Source: Actinidia chinensis (Eukaryota; Streptophyta; Magnoliopsida; Ericales; Actinidiaceae). Taken from it: DNA of 17,500 nt. Every line of letters starts with the position of its first letter. The first letter of the stretch is position 1. Positions 7,289 to 15,652 of this stretch are shown in pieces. Made by a program: the position numbers and the translations under genes. The stretch spans positions 45,001 to 62,500 of the forward strand of contig VIGQ01000377.1 of the NCBI GenBank assembly GCA_009663005.1, in the 5' to 3' direction. The notes under the pieces were generated by a model, which did no database searches, was not told the DNA's origin, and was given only the letters and a program-made list of their open reading frames with translations.

Positions 7289-7500
7289 TTTTTTTTTACG
7301 TGTGTCCCTAGACCAGACACTTACTAGATTTAACAATTTTTTTTATCCATTGGATCTTTTGTTAGTGGGACTTACACAAAAACTAAACACTTTCTTTCTT
7401 TTTCCTCCGTTTTGTCACATTGTCTAAAAAAATTCAAATTATTATAGTTTTTAATTTCGTTCTTCTATTTTTGTAATAATGTATCCTTCGTATATTTTAT
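7289..7500. repeat. Possible partial copy D of the same repeat family
   Basis: ATTGGATCTTTTGTTAGTGG, then ACACAAAAACTAAACACTTTC and TTTTCCTCCGTTTTGTC, follow the block order of the 3' half of copies A to C, and the tail AATGTATCCTTCGTATATTTTA resembles copy B. Similarity is low, so membership is tentative. Confidence 0.4.
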
Positions 7501-7590
7501 CCCCCCTTTTGAAAAAACATTTATATCTATCGATAGTTTTTTTACGTAAGTATTGTATGGGGCACTGGCAATTACTATGATATCATTAAG

Positions 7591-7875
7591 TGTTGTGAGA
7601 TGTCTTGTATTAATTTTGGAATTAATATTAGGGCTTATTCTGGAGGCCTTGGAAGGCCAAGTCCAATGCCAATTATTTTGGGTATTTATTGAATTTTTGA
7701 TTTTGCGCTTGGAGGTAAGGGCGAGGTTGTAATCTTGGAGGAGGTTGAGAGATTGAGCCCTAATAATCCTTGTTGCGTAAAGTGAATTTTTCTTCTCCCT
7801 CTTTGCCGTAGACGCAAGCACATTGCCAAACCACGTAAATATTCATTCTTTACTATTTTTAGTAATTGATCATCA
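7591..7875 (+). repeat. Second copia-type LTR, about 285 bp, possibly a 5' LTR remnant
   Basis: Starts TGTTGTGAGATG and ends GATCATCA, so it has TG...CA borders. The 3' portion (about 7770-7850) has AAAGTGAATTTTTCTTCTCC followed by CTTTGCCGTAGACGCAAGCA and CATTGCCAAACCACGTAAAT, an arrangement I recognise from U5 regions of plant Tnt1-like copia LTRs. A primer-site-like sequence follows at once. It differs from the LTR at 3375-4226, so it marks another element. No matching 5-bp target duplication is seen around it (TTAAG versus ATCTT), which argues against a simple solo LTR. A 118-codon minus-strand open frame across it is spurious. Confidence 0.6.
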
Positions 7876-7879
7876 ATCT

Positions 7880-7888
7880 TGGTATCAC
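7880..7888 (+). other. Candidate primer-binding site TGGTATCAC
   Basis: TTGGTATCAC four to five bases after the LTR end matches the first eight bases of the TGGTATCAGAGC site that pairs with the 3' end of initiator tRNA-Met in plant copia elements; the last part is lost. Confidence 0.5.
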
Positions 7889-8740
7889 GTATAACAGTAA
7901 ATTATAAATGTGGTCAAGTCCTAACGTTGTAGTCTAGTGGCCTGATGAATCGTCTTAGAATTAGCTGAGCTCCACCACAGCAGGTACATACAATCATTTA
8001 TACAATTGTCCGGAGGCTTGAGCTGAGAAGCTTAGGAAACCTCAGCTAGAATAACTAGGTAAACCCAATTTGGAGCTCAAGTGGATCTTAGAAGGAGCTG
8101 CCTTTGTATTCAATCATTTATACAGTTGCCAAGAAGTTAATAAGATTTGAACAAGAAGTTGGCATTTCCCATACATGAATAGTTGAGTTTTCTGACATGA
8201 ATAGTTATTTTTGAAGAAATTAGACAACCCTAACCAGAAAAACACAATGATGGGTATTTTATTTAAAGGAATTTCTGTGGGAAGAAATAAATTGAAGAAT
8301 TAGTAACATACATTGAGTGCACCCTTTTCTCTGTTTTCTTTCTTTCCCTTTTTTGGCGCGCATGTTTTAAACAAAGGGTAAGTCTATACGCTAGAACCGA
8401 AAAGATTTATCAGAAATGCATGCCCTCATCATAATTTCCTCCATGGGCACACAATCAACATCTTTTAATTCGGCATTGTCTGCAACTTGAAGATTTTTTT
8501 TGTCGAGTCCATGTTGCGGAAGTTTTTCCAAAAAAGAAAATCCTGAGCAAGCATTTAGTTATTTTGATTACCCTAGCTAACTTGCAAGTGGATTGGGCGT
8601 TGGCCATAACTATCAATTTGAATAAATCTTCCTTTCCACATAGCATGTTAGGTTTAAATATAAAATTGGGGATGAAAGATGAAGTTAATGCGAAACTCAC
8701 GACATCTTTTTCTAGAACAAGTGGAGGGCTTTAGACATGG
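7889..8740. other. Unassigned region between copia LTR and Athila gag
   Basis: No protein domain is recognised. It holds a near-perfect direct repeat, CAATCATTTATACAATTGTC (7991-8010) and CAATCATTTATACAGTTGCC (8111-8130), 18 of 20 bases alike. A short hairpin, AGCTGAG (8021-8027) with CTCAGCT (8041-8047), lies between the copies. ACATGAATAGTT occurs twice near 8173 and 8197. It may include remains of the internal region behind the LTR at 7591-7875 or the 5' part of the Athila gag, but I cannot show either. Confidence 0.5.
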
Positions 8741-9784
8741 CTAAGGCCGCTACCGTCTTACAAATGATTCTTCAATTATGTGTGTATGTGTGATACAATC
8801 GACCACCTGCACTGATGTGTGTCCACTTGTAGCGAGGGTAAAAGAGGCACGTGGACAAGTTAATGTGGTAGGCCAATTTCAAGGAAGGGTAAATCTTAGC
8901 CCAATACGTAATAATCCTGGTTGGAGAAATCACCCTAACTTGGTTGGCGGACAAGAGGGGCAACAGAACAATTATGCAAAACTTTTTTCAAAATGCCCAA
9001 AATTTTCAATCCACCAACAACCATACCAGGCACCACATCATATCCTACACAGACAAACACAGACTATAGCACCACAAGCACAACCTATTCCCTATTCTGT
9101 GCCACAAGCGCCAACCACCATCCCACAACATGCACAATATCAACCTCTCACATCGGAGGATGAAGGATATTAGACTTGTCACGAAAGTCACAAATCTTGG
9201 CAAAATCGTTCTGAATTTTGAAACATATGGAGAAGTGAATTCATAACTTGAGAGTCTCGTATTTCACAACAAATGCAAGGGCAGCTTTCCTTCCCCCCAC
9301 CCTCAGCAAAATCAAAAGAAAAAAAAAAAAGACTAAGCCCTGCAATTTCATTGAGAAACCACAATGAGCAATCCAGGCCATCACGACTCTTAAGTGGTAA
9401 GGAAATTGATAAAACAATTGCCCCAAAGAGGGTAATTCAAGCGGGAGAAGTCTAAGGAGTTTAGGTGGTGAGAGTGAGAGACGAAGTTAAAGGAGGAAAG
9501 GAAAGAAATCAAAGGGCAAACATGAGCATGAGTCTGAGCCCGTTCAACAAAGTGACTACATGGAAATTACTGTGAGGATTGAAACATCACCGTTCCCACA
9601 AAGATTGGCAAAGTGAGTAAAGCAAACTTAAATTCGGAAATTTATGATGTTTTCAGACAAGTTTCGAATCAATATTCGATGTTATATTTTTGCTATAATA
9701 GATTCCTCTTACTGGGCCAAATTTTTAAAAGAAAGAATTGTGTACTGTAAAAGGAATTTGCATGTAAAAGAGACGTCAATATGA
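8741..9784 (+). pseudogene. Athila-like gag remnant (C-terminal half) and gag-protease linker
   Basis: MAKAATVLQMILQLCVYV (8737-8790) then, after a shift, STTCTDVCP gives the Cys-containing segment before the conserved Athila gag block. VNVVGQFQGRVN and NNPGWRNHPNLVGGQEGQQ lie at about 8853-8964. A Pro/Gln-rich tail follows to the stop at about 9171. QMQGQLSFPPPS and AISLRNHNEQSRPSRLLSGK (interrupted AITLRSGK-type motif) lie at about 9271-9400, SPFPQRLAK at about 9587-9613 and WAKFLKERIVYCKRN at about 9715-9760. These appear in the order expected for Athila gag up to the protease. Several stops occur. The protein would have formed the virus-like particle. The N-terminal half is missing or unrecognisable. 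Confidence 0.8.
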
Positions 9785-10198
9785 ATGAGAGGTCAGAGTG
9801 CGATTCTCCAATGCAAGACTGTGCCGAAGTATAAGGACCCCCCGGTTGTCCCTAACTATTTCGTTCATAATAGGGGTGGTAAGATTGACGCGCACTCTCG
9901 ATTTAGGTTCTGCGTGAATTTGTTGCCGTATTCTGTATACAAAGATCTAGGTTTAGGAGAACTAAAACCAACACGATTTTACACCTTGAGTTGGCCGATC
10001 GGTCTGTTTTTTAAGGTCCCCGAGTGGTATCATTTGAGGATGTTCTTATTCAAGTCGATATTGTGTACTACCTCGGTAGTTTCATATCTTGGATACTCCA
10101 CTTTGTTGATTGTGATTCGTCTAAACTCATATTCCTTTATTTTAGGTAGACCATTCCTCGCCACGCGAATCTTATTCATTGCAGGCATGGATTCTTAA
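9785..10198 (+). pseudogene. Athila-like aspartic protease remnant
   Basis: One of the longer open stretches (137 codons). SAILQ and KYKDPPVVPNY give the entry to the protease. VNLLPYSVYKDLGLGELKPT follows the active site and ILGRPFLATRILFIAG is the conserved C-terminal block. The active-site D-[LT]-G-[AS] is not in this frame: it is found as DLGS at 9900-9911 one frame away, so a single-base frameshift separates it from the rest. The open frame thus carries the fold's flanks but not the catalytic Asp. The Met at 9785 is not a natural start; the protease is part of the pol polyprotein. It would have cleaved Gag-Pol. Confidence 0.8.
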
Positions 10199-10545
10199 GC
10201 TTTCATTTGGTCTATGACGTTGGAGACAACATTTTTTCACTGTGGTAAACAATGAAGAAAGTAGACCACATTAAGAACATAAATGTCATTGAGTCCATCA
10301 TTCAAGAGCATGTGGATCGTGAGTTCATGGAAGAGTTGATTGAAGAGCTCTAGTTTGGAGTTGAGCCCCATGACCAATTGGAATCTGAAAGTGTAAGTTT
10401 TAGGGATGCCTTTTTTTCTAAAAAAAATTTTTTGTTGTTAAGAGAGTGAGGTCTGTCTTGCATGTGGGTCATTGGACCCTAACTTTTGAACTCTTGCACC
10501 AAGTTGTATTTAAACCTGTTTCATCTGAAGTAAAAACCACCAATT
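10199..10545 (+). pseudogene. Athila-like protease-RT connector
   Basis: HIKNINVIESIIQEHVD followed by REFMEELIEEL and a stop (about 10270-10353) is in frame for about 30 codons, and resembles the acidic connector between Athila protease and RT. The rest (10380-10545) is broken sequence with no clear motif. Confidence 0.5.
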
Positions 10546-11639
10546 CCCGAAAGAAAACCTCTGCCATCTACACTTAAGTATCGTTTCTTGGAGAAGGTGA
10601 GTTTTACCCCTGTTGTCAATATCCGCTAATCCTAACTGAAGGTCAAGAGGAATCCTTTGTTGCAATACTTTAAGGGGCATAAGGAGTCATTATGTTTGAC
10701 AATAGCGGAACCCCCCTTTTTTTCACGGATTAGTCCACTCATGTTCTCATCGTATTTACTGGGCAGAGGAGTCTAAAACCGGTGCGTCAAATGCAAAGGC
10801 GTTTAAAACCCCCTTAATGAAGAGGCTTGTAGAGGAGAGTGCTGAACATTCTTGATGCTGGTATCATATACCCAATTTTTGGAGTCTAGTGGGTGAGTCA
10901 AACCCAGTTGTTCCTAAAAGTCGGGGAACGTGGTAAAGATGAGCATAATGAGGTCTAGTGGCCAACTAGAGTCCACACGGGATGCGAATTTGCATCGATT
11001 ACCGGAAGTTGATGTGCTACTTAGGAAATACCATTTCCCACTTCCCCTTTTTGGATCAATTCTTAGACGTGTTTCGGGCCGAGCATAATTATGTTTTTTT
11101 AGATGTGTACTCTGGGTACAATCAGATTGAGGTGGCTTTAAAGAGGATCAAGAGAAGACCACATTCACATGTCCTTTTGGCTTTTTTTGTTTTGTGCTTA
11201 TGCTTATAGGGAATGCCTTTCGGTCTATGCAATGCACAACCACTTTTCAAGGTGCATTATTTCAATTTTTTATTAGTCGACAGGTTGAAAAGGATTCTTG
11301 CGGTATTCATGGCACGATTTCTCGGTGTATGGGGATACTTTTGAAATCATGCTTAGAGCATTTAGAGTAATGTCTTAAGAATGTGAAGAAAGTCACCTGG
11401 TTTTAAATTGGGAGAATGTCACTTCATGGACGCAGGGTTAGTTTCTTGGCATATTGTGTCTAAGCAAAGGGATAGAGGTATATAAAGCAAAGTCGAATGT
11501 TCACATCTACCTATTTCTAAGTGTGTGAAAGATATTAGATCATTTAAGGGCATGCCGGATTTTATCGTCGTTTCATTGAGGGGTTTAGGCTATCTCGAGA
11601 CAGTGTGTCACTTGCTTTCATTAGATGTAACCTGTTGAG
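10546..11639 (+). pseudogene. Athila-like reverse transcriptase remnant
   Basis: PLPSTLKYRFLEK (about 10558-10596) and RISPLMFSSYLLG (about 10727-10765) give the N-terminal region. SLVGESNPVVPKS (about 10880-10920) corresponds to the W-V-S-P-V-Q-V-V-P-K motif. MRICIDYRKL and FPFLDQFLDVF (10982-11075) follow, then NYVFLDVYSGYNQIEVA with the first catalytic Asp (GAT at 11102-11104). CNAQPLF follows GMPFGL at about 11210-11250. The metal-binding MDDF appears as MARF at 11309-11320, with both Asp replaced. NWENVTSW/ECHFMDAGLVSWHI-like sequence (about 11408-11455) matches the thumb. Multiple frameshifts. Inactive. Confidence 0.9.
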
Positions 11640-12100
11640 TGTACACCACAATGTCAGAAGCCTTTGATAAACTTAAGGGTCTTCTCACCACTACACAATT
11701 ATTCGATCACCGATTGGTCTTTACCCTTTTAAGCTGATGTGTGGATGCAGTGATTAATGCATTGGGAGCTATTTTGGGGCAAAGGATATAAAGAAACCCC
11801 ATTCATTACTATGCTAGCAGGACACTTAATGATGTCCCAATGAACTATACCACACCGACAAAGAATGCTTACTACTGTGGTCTTTGGCACGTTGCGAAGT
11901 TTAGTCATAACTGTCGGATCACTTGTTATTTATATACTGATCATATCCGGCCCTGAAGTACCTTTTGACATAAACCCGATGCAAAGCCCACGACTCATTA
12001 TTTGTTCTGTTACTGCAAGAGTTTAATATTGAGTCAGAGATAGAATGGGTCAAAAATGTTGTAGCTGACCATCTTGTCAAGGCTCCCTACGAAGTGAAGG
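11640..12100 (+). pseudogene. Athila-like RNase H remnant
   Basis: SEAFDKLKGLLTT (about 11654-11694) leads in. CVDAVINALGAILGQR (11738-11785) is the first strand with a catalytic Asp (GAT at 11744-11746). HYYASRTLNDVPMNYTTPTK (about 11805-11865), YLYTDHIRP (about 11930-11957), and the intact ending FNIESEIEWVKNVVADHLVK (about 12023-12082) follow. The TDH aspartate is retained. These are all in the order of Ty3/gypsy RNase H, which would remove the RNA strand of the RNA-DNA hybrid. Small frameshifts separate the blocks. Confidence 0.85.
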
Positions 12101-13440
12101 CCAACGACACTCTTCCGATTATGCGTATTTTTCTGATGAGCAACTGTTTCAAATCACAGCTCATACAAATCCTTCCTTACCATGATTTGTAGACATGCCA
12201 AGACTTGGCCACCGGTAGAATTCCTTTACACTGGTCTAGTATGATAAGGAAAAGTTTTTAAGGTACTCATGTGATGTATTTTTTTCTTGGTAAGACCCCC
12301 GTATTTGTTTTAAGTATTGTCCTGACCAAATCAATACGTCGTGCATTCCTAATATGGGTGAAGAGCATTTTGAGTTTTTGTCTTCACAGCATGTGGGGGA
12401 CATTTTTCTTCAACGAAACTGCGGCCAAAATTTTTGCAAAAGTGGTTTTATTTGGCCCACCATGTTTCGCGTGAGTCCAATGCCTTTTGCAAGTCATCAT
12501 AAATGTCAACGGTTGGAAGTCTGTCTAAACTGCACATGATGCCCTTACCCCTTATCATTATACTTGAGGTCTTTCCGATTGTTGGGTATTGAATTTCATA
12601 TGGGTCCTTTCCTAATTCTTTTGGATATCTTATACATTCTAGTGGCCATAGATTACCGATCCAAGTGGAGAAGCTATACTAAGTCGTACCAATGACCAGG
12701 CGTTGTGGTCAAGTTTTTGAAGGAATACATTTTTGCTAGATTTGGTCATGCTCGAGCTATTATTATCGATGGGGGCTCACATTTTTAATAATAGACCCAT
12801 AGTACTCGCTCATGCGCAAATTGGAAGTCAATTCATAACGTTTGCACACCTTACCTCCTCAAACCAAGGGCAAGTTGAGTTGGCAAATATGGAAATCAAA
12901 CAAGTCCCTTGAGAAAACTGTTAACGCCCAACCAAAGTATTTGTCTTTGCTATTGGTGGATGCATTATTGGCGTCATAGGATGCCTACAAAATATTTAGG
13001 TCCTCTCCGTAAGGATTGTGTATGGAAAAGCTGTCCATCTCCCGGTTGAAATTGAGCAGCAAAGCGTAATTGGGCCATTCTCCAGTTAACAGACAACATG
13101 AGTCTTGAGGAGGCGGGGAAATACGTCTTTGCAACTGAATGAGTTAGAGGAGAATACAGAATGATGCATATGAAAAACTCCAGAATCTCAAAAGCCAAGA
13201 TGAAAAGGTCTGGGCGCATGATCAATTAATTGTGCGCAAATCATTCAATTGGTTCCAAGGTGATTTTGCGGTATAACTCCCGTTTCATTAGTTCGGAAAA
13301 CTGCAAAGTCGTTGGTCCCGGACCGTTGTGCATGTCCTTTCATCTCCCTGGTGCGATTGACATACGGATCCGAGAAACGGAAGTGTGTTTATAAAGTCAA
13401 TGGGCGATCGTTTTAGAAGGCCTTATCTTGACTGGAGACA
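12101..13440 (+). pseudogene. Athila-like integrase remnant
   Basis: The zinc-binding domain is recognisable at about 12380-12520 (HSMWGTFFFNETAAK in one frame, CKSGFIWPTMF in another, and a KCQRLE end). In the core, WGIDFMGPFP-like sequence reads GIEFHMGPF, so the first DDE acid is Glu (GAA 12591-12593). YILVAIDY follows. VVKFLKEYIFARFG, then AIIIDGGSHF, keeps the second acid (GAT 12768-12770). GQVEL keeps the catalytic Glu (GAG 12877-12879). The C-terminal region shows YGKAVHLPVEIE-like (about 13021-13060), GKLQSRWS (about 13296-13320), and VFIKSMGDRFRRPYLD (13385-13432). Frameshifts are many. It would have joined element DNA to the chromosome. Confidence 0.9.
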
Positions 13441-13692
13441 ATAGAAGTTTGAGTGTGTGGATCTACACGATCCACCTCAGTTCGATTATTGGGCAAGAAT
13501 GTCTTGTCAGTTTGTTGTACATAAAGTCGTAGGTCTAGTTTATTTATATAACGTTTGATTTTTTTATTATTTCGATTTTCTTTCGCTTTCGGGAATGCTC
13601 GTCTCTAGTTTGGGGGGGGGAGTCTTATTCGCTTTTATTTTTTAGGATTTCTTCTAATCATAGTTTTAGTCAAAAAAAAAAAAAAAATTTTT
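13441..13692 (+). other. Post-pol spacer with a G-run
   Basis: Non-coding after the integrase. It contains AGTTTGGGGGGGGGAGT (13607-13623), as frequently follows pol in Athila-type elements, and an A-run of 15 at 13673-13687. Confidence 0.5.
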
Positions 13693-13793
13693 GCACTTAA
13701 GCGTCGATAGGCCTCTTATAGCTTCCGGACGCTGAAACACATTGCACTTAGCGTTCGACGCCTCTTAAAGCGTTCGAACGGCGAGCCCAGGAG
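13693..13793. repeat. Two tandem copies of a 51-bp repeat with GCGTTCG words
   Basis: GCACTTAAGCGTCGATAGGC then CTCTTATAGCTTCCGGACGC (from 13693) is repeated as GCACTTAGCGTTCGACGC then CTCTTAAAGCGTTCGAACGG (from 13744). The second copy has the 10-bp palindrome CGTTCGAACG (13770-13779). A CG-rich island inside an AT-rich element. Confidence 0.7.
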
Positions 13794-14585
13794 CGTTTTC
13801 TAAAACTGAAAAGTCGCGTCTTTCAGTTACTTTCTTATATTGTTGTAGCACATCCGAGAGAAAGAGAGAGAAAGGAAACTTGGCCATTTTTGAAGGGGAA
13901 AGAACTGTTGTCAAATTTTCATCAGTTAAGTGGAGCAAATCAGTTAATTCATGAATTTCTTACTTTGAAAGTGTTTAGATTTAAGGATTTCAATAAGAGA
14001 ACCGCTAGGGTTTTGGAAAAAAATGTTCTAAGTTTTCACATTTGTATAAATCAAACATATAACCACACACATCACTGATTTTCCTTTCCCTTAGTGTTGT
14101 GGACTTGTTTTAAGTTGTTTAAACAATCAAAATAAGAGGGGATCTCATGGTTAAAATTTCATTCATGAACACTTAGGCTAGTGTATGCACCCCAATTGTT
14201 TGATGAATTGCCCCAATGAAGAATTACTTAATTTGTGAGGGGATTTTTTGTTTCAAACTCATTATCTATGTTATTATTGACAATTTAGGAGCGTTGGTGT
14301 CAAGGAAATTGTGTGCATGAAAATTTAGGTATTATCGATGTGCGTGTCGGTCATTATGATTGGAGATTTTGAGTAGCTTGGAATGTTTGGTAGAACCCTA
14401 GTTTTTTTGCATGGGACACACACATCGTGGTAATATTTGCAGAGTTTTCAATTGAGACTCTTGGTAAAATAACCCACTGTGTAGGCACATATCTTGCATT
14501 GCATAATTACAATAGTGTGTGATGTGTGTTTGATTTTTTTTTTGCTTGGTTGGTATGGCAGGGGGTAATTGACAATTTGAGTAAG
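13794..14585 (+). other. Leader between pol and the env-like ORF
   Basis: No conserved protein. A GA-rich tract lies at 13856-13877. A 62-codon open stretch at 13890-14078 shows no known motif. A pyrimidine tract (14531-14545) followed by TATGGCAG|GG (AG at 14560-14561) resembles a plant 3' splice site about 25 bases before the next ATG. Confidence 0.5.
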
Positions 14586-15652
14586 ATGGAACACGGGAGT
14601 CCAACTAAAAGGTCAAAGTCCAAAGGAGGCAGGGGTAGATTATGATGCTTCGCGTTTCAACGGGAAAAATGCGGAAAACTTTGTTCAATAAGGTTTTGGA
14701 TTCGTAAACGTGGCGGACTTGGGAAGGTTAATCTAGTTGCATAGAAAACTCTGGCATTAGTTTTGTCCAAACTTTTACCACTAGGGGCTGGATAAATTTG
14801 CAAAGTTAAGGCGGAGTCGGTTCTAACATTGTGCCAAGAGTTTCATGGCAACATCAAGCATTACGCGGAGACTGAGCAAGGGAAGGAGAATGTGTAGTTG
14901 GGTGGCGAGGAAGAAAATAAGGTAACTCCTGATACGTTTTCTGACATTTTGATATTCCCCGAGAGAAAAAACCCAGATTTTGGCATTCCGAATGTTGGGA
15001 TGCCGGACTTAGCAGTTTTCACAAGAATTTGGCTTTTGGAGGGGGACGAATGGGGACGGTGAGGTGCAGTGTAACAAGACAACGCCTCAGGATAATTATT
15101 TGAGTCTCCTCTTCTGTTTTCCGTGTCATTCCTCCCTGCTTCCTTTTGAACATACAGTATCCATGACTATCGCTAGGGCTAGGCTTTGTGGGCAATCGCA
15201 CTGGGAAGACCATTGACTTACCACCCCCTTCCCATAGTTTTTAATCGCTGTGCTCCACTATAGCCTCGAACAAGAGGGGTTCAGTAAGCTTTATACGGGA
15301 TTTCTGACAGAATTGTTTTAAAGAAGTGGAGCTCCATATCCCTTTAGATTCCTAGGATTGAGCCTTAGGGGCCCATTGTAGAGCTTCTTTGTCCCGATCT
15401 GAGGGGCAAAGGAAGAAGAGGACTTGGAGGAAGAAGAGCAAGAGGGTCAGCTATAGGCATGAGATCTAAAGGAACCATTCTGAATCTGGGGAAGAAATGA
15501 GTAAGCAAATGGCTAATTAGAGAACAGGTGAATACCCCCGTTATCGTCATTAGATGAGGAGTCTAGTCGTCACACAGTTATGCTCCAAGACACATGAAGG
15601 GCATGTGATCCGTATGGAGGATGAAGATGATGATGACAACGAGGAGGATTAG
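14586..15652 (+). pseudogene. Athila env-like / plant-transposon ORF remnant
   Basis: Begins MEHGSPTKRSKSKGGRGR, a basic, nuclear-localisation-like N-terminus. After a frameshift YDASRFNGKNAENFVQ (about 14638-14690) matches the opening of the plant ORF often annotated as 'putative plant transposon protein', found downstream of pol in Athila/Tat elements. ESVLTLCQEFHGNIKHYAE (about 14814-14870) resembles its V-x-E-F-Y-x-N-L block. SLLPFEHTVSMTIARARLCG (about 15137-15196) resembles the LLP-x-x-H-x-x-T-V block. Glu-rich sequence (15408-15450) and a final acidic MEDEDDDDNEED (15614-15652) close it. The function is unknown; it was called env-like from its position, and no signal peptide or transmembrane segment was seen here. 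Riddled with stops. The family match is by remembered pattern. Confidence 0.6.

Noticed and set aside
7465..7821. 118-codon minus-strand open frame
   Set aside because: It overlaps the copia-type LTR at 7591-7875 on the opposite strand and has no recognisable domain.
8455..8700. 81-codon minus-strand open frame with several Cys and Lys
   Set aside because: Searched by eye for a zinc finger or gag motif; Cys spacing does not fit any, and the plus strand is in the likely direction of the Athila gag.
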